Shown piece after piece: positions 26,287-35,283 of a stretch of DNA of 52,606 bases; position 1 is the stretch's first letter; each line of letters opens with the position of its first letter. The position numbers and the translations under genes are program-made. Origin of the DNA: an uncultured Muribaculaceae bacterium (GTDB taxonomy: Bacteria > Bacteroidota > Bacteroidia > Bacteroidales > Muribaculaceae); the NCBI GenBank assembly GCA_910577585.1, contig CAJTNN010000019.1, forward strand, positions 1 to 52,606, read 5' to 3'. The notes under the pieces are model-generated. The model made no database searches. It was not told the origin of the DNA and saw only the letters and a program-made list of their open reading frames with translations.

Positions 26287-26739
26287 ATGAGACCAATTCT
26301 AAAAATTATAATGACGATTAGCTTGCTGCTGCTTGCCGTGCCGGGCTTCGCCAGGTCGCGCCACCATCGTCCTCTGCCCAAGGATTCGCTGGTAGATATC
26401 GCCGCTGACGTGTCGCTGGCTTTCCGTCCGGAATATCACATCGAGAAGAATTCGGTCGAAATCAAAGGGCCTTACACCTTTCGCGAAGGAGTCGATTTCT
26501 CAATCTCTGCATCCGAAGAATTCAAACGCAATCAAGGAAGAGAATACTACATCGTGTGTTTCATCAACAATGATGCCGCCACCAAAAAGGATTGTAAGTA
26601 TATCTCACGTGTGGAAATATGGAAAGACACTCTCGAGCCATTGGGTATCATTTACTGTCTGGATGATGGCTGGGGATGGACTTTCATTTTTGATTCGTTT
26701 GAAGAGTCTGCAAGAGATTGCAGGCAGATTGGGGATTAG
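26287..26739 (+). CDS. Small secreted protein of unknown function
   Basis: 150 residues from the ATG at 26287. The N-terminus MRPILKIIMTISLLLLAVPG followed by FARS is a clear Sec signal peptide with probable cleavage after GFA. The mature part is about 125 residues, rich in charged and aromatic residues, with no recognised family. Three Cys residues (in YYIVCFI, KKDCKYI and IIYCLDD) plus a C-terminal one could form disulfides. It ends DCRQIGD. A consensus promoter lies about 90 bases upstream. Length and leader suggest a periplasmic or surface protein. Codon use is less GC-rich than its neighbours. Confidence 0.7.
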   Translation: MRPILKIIMTISLLLLAVPGFARSRHHRPLPKDSLVDIAADVSLAFRPEYHIEKNSVEIKGPYTFREGVDFSISASEEFKRNQGREYYIVCFINNDAATKKDCKYISRVEIWKDTLEPLGIIYCLDDGWGWTFIFDSFEESARDCRQIGD

Positions 26740-26784
26740 GCCGGGGGGGCGCTCAACGATGACTCTGATGGCCACGAAATTAAA

Positions 26785-26825
26785 ATTGCCGGAGGTCCTT
26801 GCATCATGCAAGGGCTTCCGGCAAT
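26785..26825 (-). terminator. Terminator of the guaD-MFS unit
   Basis: ATTGCCGGA pairs with TCCGGCAAT, and inside it CCTTGCAT pairs with ATGCAAGG around a single-base loop. On the minus strand TTTTAATTT follows. This is a strong intrinsic terminator about 65 bases beyond the MFS stop. It could also stop transcripts of the convergent gene ending at 26739, although the U-tract there is poor. Confidence 0.85.
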
Positions 26826-26889
26826 CGGCTACATTCTCAAATTGTGATGCCAGGGCATCTGTATCGTCAAGGAGATTGAGAGAGGGGGA

Positions 26890-28119
26890 TTAGCGGGGGG
26901 CTGTCTCTTTCTGTATCAGCACAAACACCAGCGCCACGCAGGCAGCAATGATAAATGGGAGGAACATGCCATGGAATCCGGCACCATGACTGTGACAGGC
27001 TGAGGGGATATTCTGAAGTATGCCGCCGAAGATAAACATTATGCCGTTGAGGAATGCACTGGAGGTGCCCACAAGTGGTCCGCCGGCCACATCACCACCC
27101 ACACTGAAAGCGAGCATATGCGATGTGGCACCCATGCCGATGACAAACATCATCGTCACCATCAGCCACAACGGCATGCGGATATAGATCACGCACACCA
27201 GTCCGACTATCATCAGCAACACGCCGATCAGCGACGGACGTCTGCGGCTCTTGATGCGGTTGCTCCACTGCGGCCAGAAACAGCTGCCGGCCGCCAGACC
27301 AAGCCATAGAAGGGCCGAACCCACATTGCCGTTGGCTTCGGTGAAGCCGGCTTCGGTGAATATCTTCGGTGTCCATACCACACCGAGTGCAAGATTGAGG
27401 CCGAAGACTATGCCGCCCCACATGGCGGCTATCCACATCTGGGGCTTGCGGATGATGCAAAGCAGATTCGTACCCACCACCTTGAAGGGGTTGCGGTGAG
27501 TCTGCACAGGTGTGGGGTTGCGCATATAGAGCACTGCCAGCACCACGAGCAGCACGCCGAAGAAGCCAAGGTAGGTAAACAACCGTTCATAGCTCAGATG
27601 CGACAGCAGGCTCTCGGTGATAGGCTGCTGGATGGCACTCGAGAGCGACGAGACGACCTGCACGTAGCCAAACATAGTGCCATAGGCAGCCATGCCAAAC
27701 CACACGCCCCCTATATAGCCCGCGCCTACAAAGCCGCAGCATGAGCCGAGCGCCATAAGCACCTGCGCCACGAGTATCATCGGATACGTAGTGGCCGCAC
27801 CATAAAGGAATACGCCCGCGGCCACGAAGATGAATGCCGGTATGAGCACCTTGCGCGAGCCGAAACAGTCAAGAAAGGCTCCGCCGAAAAACTGGAATAT
27901 GGCAAAGGCCCAGGTATAGGTGGCGGCAATCATGGTGAGATGCGATTCGTCGAGGTGCAGGGCCGACTTGATATCCCCCTGCACGACGCTGAACATCGTC
28001 TGCACATTAAATAAATAGATGGTGAAGACTGTGGCTATGATCCATATCCACCAGGCCTTCGGTCCGCCGAGCCGATTGCGAGCGGCGGCAGCGGGAGTAG
28101 TCAGATTCTGTGTGTCCAT
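26890..28119 (-). CDS. MFS transporter
   Basis: 409 residues with about 12 hydrophobic segments and a cytoplasmic N-terminus. It has the MFS inter-helix motif DCFGSRKVLIP between helices 2 and 3 and resembles the NarK/oxalate-formate antiporter-like branch (FNVQTMFSVVQGDI near helix 1). The ATG is at 28119, 54 bases after the guanine deaminase stop, same strand, so the two are probably co-transcribed. That context suggests transport of a purine base or its product, but nothing in the sequence fixes the substrate. Confidence 0.85.
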   Translation of the reverse strand: MDTQNLTTPAAAARNRLGGPKAWWIWIIATVFTIYLFNVQTMFSVVQGDIKSALHLDESHLTMIAATYTWAFAIFQFFGGAFLDCFGSRKVLIPAFIFVAAGVFLYGAATTYPMILVAQVLMALGSCCGFVGAGYIGGVWFGMAAYGTMFGYVQVVSSLSSAIQQPITESLLSHLSYERLFTYLGFFGVLLVVLAVLYMRNPTPVQTHRNPFKVVGTNLLCIIRKPQMWIAAMWGGIVFGLNLALGVVWTPKIFTEAGFTEANGNVGSALLWLGLAAGSCFWPQWSNRIKSRRRPSLIGVLLMIVGLVCVIYIRMPLWLMVTMMFVIGMGATSHMLAFSVGGDVAGGPLVGTSSAFLNGIMFIFGGILQNIPSACHSHGAGFHGMFLPFIIAACVALVFVLIQKETAPR

Positions 28120-28173
28120 AGTGTTTTCGCAAGATTAGGGTCAGGAAGAGGAGAAGAGGGTTGGCTATGATTA

Positions 28174-29583
28174 TTATTTCTCGAGGTCGGCGGCATAGAG
28201 CCATTTGCGCTCGCGCGAACGGTCGTAGACCTTGCGGCCGGCCACATAGGTGGCCTTGTTGAGATTGTTGAGACCAAGGGTGGTGAGCACGAAGAGTTTC
28301 GAGATGATATCGTCAGAGAATTGCAGGCGCCAGGCTGCGAAGTATGAGGGCTTGAGGTCGATGACGGCCATGTCGGCTTCGTAGCCGGGTGCTATGCTGC
28401 CGATGGTGTGCTCGAGATGAAGGGTCTCGGCTCCGCCGCGAGTGGCGAGATAGAGACTGCGCACAGGCGAGAGTCCGCGCTGCTGAAGCATGCCGACCTT
28501 GTAGGCCTCACCCACCTGACGCAAAATCGAGAAGTTGGTGCCTCCACCCACATCTGTGCCCATGCCGGTGCGCACTGGGCGGCTCTCCTCTTTGGCTTCC
28601 CAGAACTTGAATTCGCCATCGCCGAGAAAGAGGTTGCTGCTCGGACAATGCACGATGCCGCAGTCGGCGTCATGCAGAATCTGCCACTCTTCAGGTCGGA
28701 CTATGCAGCAGTGGGCAAACACCGACATGCGGTCGACAAGACCGAAATGCCGGTAGACCTCCGTATAGTTCGGAATCTCCGGGAAGAGCTGCGTCACCCA
28801 GTCAATCTCACTCTGCACCTCATCGAGGTGAGTGTGCATGTAGACCCCCTGGTCTTTGTAACGCTGATAGAGTTCGCCGGCAAGCTGAAGCTGCTCGGGT
28901 GTGGATGTCGGCGCGAAGCGCGGAATCACGGCATACAGCTGACGCCCGCGATGATGCCACTTGCGCAGCAGGCGCTCGGCAATCACGATCGACTCCCGCG
29001 TGTCGGGGTCGCGCAATGAGTCGGGCAGATTGCGGTCCTGGAGCACCTTGCCCGTGATGGTGCGGGCGTTGTAGCGCTCACTCTCCTCAAACAGCGCATC
29101 GACACTCTCGGCAAAGGTGGTAGAGAATACATTGGCTGTGGTAGTGCCCTGCTCAAGTATCTCCTTGAAGAAGATGCAGGCCACCTTGTCGGCAAACGCC
29201 TTGTCGCAGAATTTGCTCTCGGTGGGAAACGTATACTGGTTGAGCCACGACAGTAGCGAATCGCCAAACGACCCTATCATCGGACTCTGCACATAATGCA
29301 CATGCGCATCCACAAATCCCGGCATGATCACCGCATCCTCGTGATGCTCCACATCATCCAGCCCGGGATAGCGGGCCTGGACTTCGGCATAGTCACCCAC
29401 ATCAAGAATCACGCCATCCTGCACCACCACCAGCCCGTCGGCATAATAATCGTAGCATTCCTTCTCATCATGCAGAAAGGGGTCGGCCTTGAAGGTGAGT
29501 ATCTGACCGCGCACGCCTGAGAGTTTTCCGCCGTCGGGATCGACCGGAATAGGCGCGCTATGATTGTTAGAAGTATTCTCCAT
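28174..29583 (-). CDS. guaD: Guanine deaminase
   Basis: Hydrolyses guanine to xanthine and ammonia in purine salvage or catabolism. A 469-residue amidohydrolase with zinc ligands in PGFVDAHVHYVQSP (His-x-His), THLDEVQSE, FAHCCIV and GTDVGGGTNFS, plus HCPSSNLFLGDG between the last two, the pattern specific to guanine deaminase. The start is the ATG at 29583. The downstream MFS transporter is likely its operon partner. It lies about 5 kb from the de novo cluster, so guanine-pool control may involve both. Confidence 0.92.
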   Translation of the reverse strand: MENTSNNHSAPIPVDPDGGKLSGVRGQILTFKADPFLHDEKECYDYYADGLVVVQDGVILDVGDYAEVQARYPGLDDVEHHEDAVIMPGFVDAHVHYVQSPMIGSFGDSLLSWLNQYTFPTESKFCDKAFADKVACIFFKEILEQGTTTANVFSTTFAESVDALFEESERYNARTITGKVLQDRNLPDSLRDPDTRESIVIAERLLRKWHHRGRQLYAVIPRFAPTSTPEQLQLAGELYQRYKDQGVYMHTHLDEVQSEIDWVTQLFPEIPNYTEVYRHFGLVDRMSVFAHCCIVRPEEWQILHDADCGIVHCPSSNLFLGDGEFKFWEAKEESRPVRTGMGTDVGGGTNFSILRQVGEAYKVGMLQQRGLSPVRSLYLATRGGAETLHLEHTIGSIAPGYEADMAVIDLKPSYFAAWRLQFSDDIISKLFVLTTLGLNNLNKATYVAGRKVYDRSRERKWLYAADLEK

Positions 29584-30385
29584 AGTATTTATAGTTAGTA
29601 TTTCTCTTTTTTAAACAGTTTCTATGGTTTTAACACCGCATATACCCTAAAGTTGGACAAAAAGCAAGTCAACGGCGATTTTTGCAAGCAAATCATAATC
29701 TACACATCCCGACTTAATATTCTTTAACACGAGAATTGGAAAGATAATGAACTGATTTAAACTTTTTACGAAAACTAAAAATGTATTTTAAAATGTTTTC
29801 TTCAAGGCCAATCTTCATTAATATTTTGGCATCTTTCGACCCTCTTCATCGGTCGCGATGCCCGCATCGCTCCCTCTTCGAGAGCCGAAACCTGCTCAAA
29901 ATCTTAATAAAGCTTGACCTTGAAAAAAAGTTTAAATCAGTTCAATTCATGTCGCTAAATTATGTTATAAAACATATAAAATCACTTCAAAATTTGGTCG
30001 CTTTTAAACTTTTTTATAACTTTGCGGTCGAACAATATAAGATTATCAGCGTTTTAACCGTGGTTTGCCTGGATGGAAGCACTCGCTGAGACTCCGGCGG
30101 CACCCCTCATCGGGCGCCATCACCGGCTCTCACTCCCCCATTTCCTCCGTGGCCTCCGTCCCCTGGAGCAACGGCGTCAGCAATGCCGCCGGACCACTCC
30201 ACATTAGGGACGGACAAGCCAAGCCTCCAGGCCCCGCACCGTCAGCCCTTCGGCGCTTGACAAATAGTTTTTCAACCCCTAATCTATTAAATACTTTTCA
30301 TTCCCATGAGTGCGAAGGAGGGAATGACTCGAAGCAGAATGCCGCGACGGCTATGACTTCATTACCGACGGGAATGACTTTTGTT
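29584..30385. other. Intergenic region with a long leader
   Basis: The left part is AT-rich (29584-30060) and holds the lysozyme promoter. The right part (30061-30385) is suddenly GC-rich, about 320 bases of apparent 5' leader before the lysozyme start. It contains an unrecognised 44-codon frame (30073-30207). No family recognised. The GC shift inside the leader is unexplained. Confidence 0.5.
29993..30024 (+). promoter_or_regulatory. Promoter upstream of the lysozyme gene
   Basis: TTTG (29993-29996), 20 bases, TAACTTTG (30017-30024). Full consensus match; predicted start near 30031, about 355 bases before the chosen ATG. Confidence 0.7.
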
Positions 30386-30883
30386 ATGAGAAAGTTTGTG
30401 ATATCTATGATGATTGCCCTGATGTCGGTCATCGGCGCCTATGCCAATTCTTCGGCATCCGGCCACTCCACCTACTCTGAGCACGACTTCGAGCAGGCTG
30501 TGGAACTCATCAAGAAGTACGAAACACTCCATGCCCCCCATCATTGGCCTCTTATCGGCTACGGCCATAAGGTGCAGCCGGGGGAAAAGTACACCAAAGG
30601 TCAGAAACTAACCGAGAAGCAGGCCGACGCCCTGCTCCGCAAAGACCTTAAGAAATTCGCCGACCTCTACAAATCCTATGGCAAGGACTCCTTGCTGCTG
30701 GGTGTGCTGGCCTACAATGTGGGGCCCGGCAGGGTCAACAAGTCTTCGGTGCTGCAGCTGCTCAAGGATGGCAACCGCAACATCCGCGAGGCATTCGAGG
30801 CGATGTGCAAGTATAAAGGGAAGATCCATAAGCAGATCAGAGCCCGACGCATCGAGGAATTCCAAGCCCTCTTCAAACACTGA
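30386..30883 (+). CDS. Secreted GH24-like lysozyme
   Basis: 165 residues from the ATG at 30386. MRKFVISMMIALMSVIGAYA is a signal peptide. The mature part has the lysozyme fold signature IKKYETLH (candidate catalytic Glu46), PLIGYGHKV (58-61 GYGH), LTEKQADALLRKDL and LLLGVLAYNVGPG. These resemble phage-type GH24 lysozymes, but the catalytic Asp and Thr positions of T4 lysozyme between Glu and GYGH are replaced by a His-rich PHHWP stretch. I recall similar sequences in other Bacteroidetes, so this may be a subfamily trait. ATGs at 30353 and 30374 are alternative starts but would bury the signal peptide. Likely a periplasmic or exported peptidoglycan hydrolase. No phage genes lie nearby. Confidence 0.8.
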   Translation: MRKFVISMMIALMSVIGAYANSSASGHSTYSEHDFEQAVELIKKYETLHAPHHWPLIGYGHKVQPGEKYTKGQKLTEKQADALLRKDLKKFADLYKSYGKDSLLLGVLAYNVGPGRVNKSSVLQLLKDGNRNIREAFEAMCKYKGKIHKQIRARRIEEFQALFKH

Positions 30884-31040
30884 CAATGCAATCCAACTCT
30901 TCGCCGCCCCGCTGGCTTCGTGCCGGCGGCTTTTTTTCCCAGCCACATCATCACCCCCTGATTTTACGCCGGATATCACCCCCGATAATATGCTTGACAA
31001 CATACCCGGCCCCTTACACCCCGGCAGCGCTCCAAAAAAA

Positions 31041-31072
31041 TTTGCAAATCTGAAAGATGCGCATTATCTTTG
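31041..31072 (+). promoter_or_regulatory. Promoter of the fur-family gene
   Basis: TTTG (31041-31044), 20 bases, TATCTTTG (31065-31072). Full consensus match, predicted start near 31079 and about 90 bases of leader. Confidence 0.75.
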
Positions 31073-31170
31073 CAGTGATTATCAGAGAGCCCCACGCTCA
31101 CCCCGACTGCTCCCCTCTCGGCCCGCAGCCTCTCACCTCGCCCGGGGCTCTCAATGCTTAACAACTGTCA

Positions 31171-31623
31171 ATGAATACCCAACCCTCTGAAATACAAGTC
31201 CTGCGCTCTCAGCTGACGGATTTCCTCCGCTCGCGCCATATGCGCAAGACTCCCGAGCGATTCGCCATCCTCGACAAAGCGGTGGAACTCTCGGCCCATT
31301 TCGGGGTGGATGAGCTGTATAACGCTCTGGAGAATGTGGGCTACCATGTGAGCCGCGCTACGGTCTACAACACCCTTGAGCTGCTCTGCGATGCCGGCAT
31401 ATTCAACCGCCATATATTCGCCACCAACCAGGCCCGCTACGAACTCGCCCGGGGCTCGCACCTGCATCTGATTTGCCGCCGATGCGGCTCCATACGCGAG
31501 GTCGACGACCCTACCCTCACCTCCCGACTCCTCACCGAAGATTATCCGGGATTCGCCCCCGAATACTCCTCGACAAGTGTCTATGGCATTTGCGCTGACT
31601 GCAAGGCCAAAGACAATAGCTGA
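31171..31623 (+). CDS. Fur-family metal/peroxide-responsive repressor
   Basis: 150 residues. Residues about 10-85 form the winged-helix domain, with the recognition-helix segment SRATVYNTLELL. The dimerisation domain has the sensor-site motif SHLHLICRRCG (His97, His99, Cys102, Cys105) and a second pair Cys141-x2-Cys144 in GICADCKA, together the structural zinc site. This could be Fur, PerR or Zur. Nothing nearby (lysozyme, DUF1015) points to a particular metal. Its own consensus promoter lies upstream, and no convincing Fur-box palindrome was seen there. Confidence 0.88.
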   Translation: MNTQPSEIQVLRSQLTDFLRSRHMRKTPERFAILDKAVELSAHFGVDELYNALENVGYHVSRATVYNTLELLCDAGIFNRHIFATNQARYELARGSHLHLICRRCGSIREVDDPTLTSRLLTEDYPGFAPEYSSTSVYGICADCKAKDNS

Positions 31624-31754
31624 CCCGAATCGGCACGGCTGCGGCTGAGGCCCACACATCAAAAGGCTTCATCCCCACCCCTCCCCCTCCGGCCGCCGAT
31701 ACAGTAAAAAAACACATAACCATAAATACACACAACCTAAATTATTCTAACACC

Positions 31755-32999
31755 ATGGCAAAAGTAAAACCCTTCAGAGGCGTTCGCCCTCCGAAACATC
31801 TTGTAGAGCAGGTGGCTTCGCGCCCCTACGACGTGCTCAACTCCGAAGAGGCCCGCAAAGAGGCCGAGGGTAATGAGATGTCGCTCTATCATATCATCAA
31901 GCCTGAAATCGACTTCGCTCCCGGCACCGACGAGCATGACCCCAAGGTCTATGACCGTGCCGTAGAGAATTTCCATAACTTCCAGCGCCAGGGTTGGCTC
32001 GTGGAGGACGACAAGGAGAAATACTATATCTACGCCCAGACTATGGATGGACGCACTCAGTATGGCTTCGTTGTGGCTGCATGGGTCAATGACTACATGG
32101 AGGGTCGCATCAAAAAGCATGAGCTCACCCGCCGCGACAAGGAGGAGGACCGCATGAAGCATGTGCGCATCAATAATGCCAACATCGAACCGGTCTTCTT
32201 CGCATTCCCCGACAATGAGGCGCTCGAGGAGATTATCCGCAACGTCACTGCCGGCGAACCTGAATATGACTTCGTGGCTCCCGACGGCTTCGGCCACACT
32301 CTGTGGGTAATCGACGACGACGCGATGATCGCCCGTATCTCTGAGGAATTCGACAAAATCCCGAATCTCTATATCGCCGATGGCCACCACCGCTCGGCTG
32401 CCGCAGCTCTGGTAGGCGCAGAAAAAGCTAAAAACAATCCCAACCATAAGGGCGACGAGGAGTACAACTACTTCATGGCTGTGGCATTCCCGGCTTCGCA
32501 CCTCAAAATCATCGACTACAACCGTGTTGTACGCGACCTCAACGGCCTGAGCGAAGAGGAATTCCTGGCGCGTCTGGCTGAGAATTTCGTGGTCGAGGAG
32601 AAGGGTGCCGACATCTACACTCCGGCCGGTCTGCACAACTTCGCTCTCTATATGGGTGGCAAGTGGTATTCGCTCACTGCCAAAGAGGGCACATACAACG
32701 ATCAGGACCCCATCGGCGTGCTCGACGTGACCGTATCGTCTGACCTCATCCTGCGCGACATTCTCGGCATCACTGACCTCCGCTCTGACAAGCGCATCGA
32801 CTTCGTGGGTGGTATCCGCGGCCTGGGCGAGCTCAAACGCCGCGTAGACTCAGGAGAGATGAAGATGGCTCTGGCCCTCTATCCCGTCACCATGGACCAG
32901 CTCATCAACATCGCCGACACCGGCAACATCATGCCGCCGAAGACCACTTGGTTCGAGCCCAAACTCCGCTCGGGTCTCGTGATTCACAAGCTTGACTGA
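31755..32999 (+). CDS. DUF1015 family protein
   Basis: 414 residues starting MAKVKPFRGVRPP, with ASRPYDVLNSEEAR, the hallmark of DUF1015, and IADGHHRSAAA in the middle. No signal peptide or membrane segments. The family's function is not established. In many Bacteroidetes it lies beside serine biosynthesis genes serC and serA (from memory), but neither is present here. Flanked by the fur-family gene and a strong terminator, so it appears to be a single unit or two-gene unit with fur. Confidence 0.88.
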   Translation: MAKVKPFRGVRPPKHLVEQVASRPYDVLNSEEARKEAEGNEMSLYHIIKPEIDFAPGTDEHDPKVYDRAVENFHNFQRQGWLVEDDKEKYYIYAQTMDGRTQYGFVVAAWVNDYMEGRIKKHELTRRDKEEDRMKHVRINNANIEPVFFAFPDNEALEEIIRNVTAGEPEYDFVAPDGFGHTLWVIDDDAMIARISEEFDKIPNLYIADGHHRSAAAALVGAEKAKNNPNHKGDEEYNYFMAVAFPASHLKIIDYNRVVRDLNGLSEEEFLARLAENFVVEEKGADIYTPAGLHNFALYMGGKWYSLTAKEGTYNDQDPIGVLDVTVSSDLILRDILGITDLRSDKRIDFVGGIRGLGELKRRVDSGEMKMALALYPVTMDQLINIADTGNIMPPKTTWFEPKLRSGLVIHKLD

Positions 33000-33073
33000 T
33001 AAGTATCTCCGATTCCCCTCCCGAATCGTCCTGTCCTCCGGCTAAATGCGGATCGGACGACTCTCTGAAATAA

Positions 33074-33126
33074 CGGGCCGGGAGGGGGCAGGCATCCACC
33101 TGCGAATGCATGCCCCTCCCGGCCCG
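33074..33126 (+). terminator. Strong terminator after the DUF1015 gene
   Basis: CGGGCCGGGAGGGGGCA (33074-33090) pairs with TGCCCCTCCCGGCCCG (33111-33126) with one bulged G, a stem of 16 bp and a 20-base loop, followed by CTTATTCTT on the plus strand. Confidence 0.85.
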
Positions 33127-33231
33127 CTTATTCTTCCGCTCTCTCCCCCGGCCGGCCTCCCGATACCGGATTATCTATCCTTTCCACCTCGGCATATCCC
33201 CCTCTTACTGACCCTTTACCACCTGTGTCCC

Positions 33232-34182
33232 ATGGCTTCCCCCATAAAGTCAAACTATATCAAGGCCATCGCCCATCTCGGCGCTCTGCTCACCGCCACC
33301 GCCTGGGGAACTTCGTTCCTCTCTACCAAGGTGCTTATGCTCGACGGTGGCTTCTCGCCTGTAGAAATGTATGTCTATCGTTTCGCTATGGCCTATATCC
33401 TCCTCCTTATTTTTACGTTCAGAAAAATTCTATCCCACTCTTTGCGCGATGAGCTGCTGCTGATGCTCTGCGGCGTATGCGCGGGATCCCTATACTTCAT
33501 CACCGAGAACTACGCCTTGCAGAACACCTCGACTGCCAATGTGTCGCTGCTGGCCTCTATCTCTCCGCTGTTCACGGCGGCCATCATGGCGCTCGTGTTC
33601 AGGGCTAAGATCGGCGCCGGGGTCGTGATCGGCTCGATTGTGGCCTTCGCAGGTGTGGCCTGCGTGATTTTCAGCAGCGGCGAGGGATTCGTCATCAAAC
33701 CCACCGGCGACCTGCTCGCCCTCTCGGCCTCGCTGAGCTGGGCGGTCTATTCAATCGCCGTCAAGAGTCTGATTCCCAATTATTCCGGCCTATTCATCAC
33801 CCGAAAGCTATTCTTCTACGGCGTGGTGACGGCGCTCCCTCTGCTCTTCTGGCAGCATTCGCTCACCGGCGAACCCTACCACCTGATGCAGCTCTTCAAC
33901 TTCGCGCATCCGGAGTTTATACTCAACTTCCTCTTCCTCGTGGTCTTCTGCTCGCTGCTGGCCTATCTGATATGGAATGAGGTGATGCGTGTGCTCGGAC
34001 CGGTGGCCACAAACAATTATCTCTACCTCCAGCCTCTGGTGACTATGGTGGCGGCCTACTTCATCCTCAACGAAAAGATTTATCCGCTCGGATATCTGGG
34101 ATGCGCGCTCATCATCGGTGGCCTGGTGCTGGCTGACAAACTGAAACTAAATCCGCGCTCCAACCAGCTGCGCAAAATATGA
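33232..34182 (+). CDS. EamA/DMT-family transporter
   Basis: 316 residues from the ATG at 33232 (MASPIKSNYIKAIAHLG); the frame is open upstream but covers the terminator. About ten hydrophobic helices in two EamA repeats (TATAWGTSFLSTK in the first, SASLSWAVYSIAVKSL in the second), typical of drug/metabolite exporters. The substrate is unknown. Followed by an AraC-type regulator 93 bases downstream on the same strand, which could be its regulator. Confidence 0.87.
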   Translation: MASPIKSNYIKAIAHLGALLTATAWGTSFLSTKVLMLDGGFSPVEMYVYRFAMAYILLLIFTFRKILSHSLRDELLLMLCGVCAGSLYFITENYALQNTSTANVSLLASISPLFTAAIMALVFRAKIGAGVVIGSIVAFAGVACVIFSSGEGFVIKPTGDLLALSASLSWAVYSIAVKSLIPNYSGLFITRKLFFYGVVTALPLLFWQHSLTGEPYHLMQLFNFAHPEFILNFLFLVVFCSLLAYLIWNEVMRVLGPVATNNYLYLQPLVTMVAAYFILNEKIYPLGYLGCALIIGGLVLADKLKLNPRSNQLRKI

Positions 34183-34275
34183 CCCCACATCTTTTCCTCC
34201 TGCAGCTGCACAAATGACGCACGACACCCCCCTCTCCTCCCACTGACTTAACGATAATCCCTTAATCTCACATTC

Positions 34276-35151
34276 ATGACTTCCGACATACTCTACGACG
34301 ACATAAATCTCCCGGAAAAGGTGAGCGACATCCTTCAGCATGACTTCTGGATGATGCGACATGTCAACAAGATGATGGCCGCCACGGTCACCAATCCGGT
34401 GAAGTTTTCGGCCTTCACCTCAATCTTTGTCTCAAAGGGTGAGGCACAGGCCGACATCAACCTCATCACCTACGACATCAAGGCGCCATGTGTGATCAAC
34501 ATCGCCCATGGCGACATCATCCTGCCACGCACCATCTCGCCTGATTTCGAGGCGTCGTTCGTGGTGTTCTCGCCTAAACTCACACGCGATATCACAGAGC
34601 CTGTGCGCGACACGCCGCTCCTGGCCAAAGCCACAGGGAAACCCGTGGTGGCTCTCTCGCCGGCAAGCAGCGTGGTGCTTGAGAAATTCTACGATGAGCT
34701 GCAGGATATCTCTACCGACCCCTCGATACAGCTCCCCTATGAGACCCTGCTCTACGCGCTGATAGCCTTCTTCCTACGATATTCGGCACGTTACTATCAA
34801 GAGCAGCCCCAGGACCTCAACAACTCGTCGCACCAACGCATCTCTGACCGATTCATCCGCCTCGTGCAGGCGCACTTCCGCACCGAGCGCTTCCTCGACT
34901 ACTACGCCGCCCGGCTCGAAATCACCCCTAAGCATCTCTCGCGCATCATACGCCAGCAGACAGGGATGCGAGCCGTGGAATGGATCAACCGCCACATTAT
35001 ACTCGAAGCCCAGGTGATGCTGCGCTCATCTAACCTCACAGTGCAGCAGATTGCCGAACAACTGAATTTCTCAACCCAATCCTCATTCGGCAAATACTTC
35101 AAGAAGGCCACCGGCATATCCCCAAAAGACTTCCGCAACAGCTTCTCATAA
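34276..35151 (+). CDS. AraC-family transcriptional regulator
   Basis: 291 residues. The C-terminal hundred residues hold two helix-turn-helix units: RFLDYYAARLEITPKHLSRI and LTVQQIAEQLNFSTQSSFGKYFKKATGISPKDFR, a strong AraC signature. The N-terminal part looks like a cupin-type sensor domain (INIAHGDIILP). The ligand is unknown. Adjacent to the EamA transporter and convergent to a nitroreductase gene, either of which may be a target. Confidence 0.9.
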   Translation: MTSDILYDDINLPEKVSDILQHDFWMMRHVNKMMAATVTNPVKFSAFTSIFVSKGEAQADINLITYDIKAPCVINIAHGDIILPRTISPDFEASFVVFSPKLTRDITEPVRDTPLLAKATGKPVVALSPASSVVLEKFYDELQDISTDPSIQLPYETLLYALIAFFLRYSARYYQEQPQDLNNSSHQRISDRFIRLVQAHFRTERFLDYYAARLEITPKHLSRIIRQQTGMRAVEWINRHIILEAQVMLRSSNLTVQQIAEQLNFSTQSSFGKYFKKATGISPKDFRNSFS

Positions 35152-35156
35152 AATCA

Positions 35157-35182
35157 AGGGCCACCGCCGCAGCGATGGCCCT
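35157..35182. terminator. Hairpin between convergent AraC and nitroreductase genes
   Basis: AGGGCCA (35157-35163) pairs with TGGCCCT (35176-35182), directly after the araC-type stop. No long U-tract follows on the plus strand. A possible terminator for the AraC-type gene. Confidence 0.5.
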
Positions 35183-35283
35183 AAACCTTCCTAAAGACCT
35201 TAAAGAGCCTAAAGTCACTAAGCCTTAAAGCTCCTAAAGTCATTAAAGTCCCTAAAAGCCGTTAAAAGAGCGTTAAAAGCCCA
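35183..35283. repeat. Degenerate TAAAG-type short repeat tract
   Basis: About ten units of 8-11 bases on the theme CNTTAAAG/CCTAAAGTC, later TTAAAAGNNCG, running up to the nitroreductase stop. It is irregular in period and low in complexity. A similar decamer-type tract sits at 15081-15240, suggesting that short intergenic arrays are common in this genome. Confidence 0.6.

Noticed and set aside
30073..30207. A 44-codon frame in the lysozyme leader
   Set aside because: No conserved features, Arg/Pro-rich from GC-rich DNA; position after a promoter is its only support.
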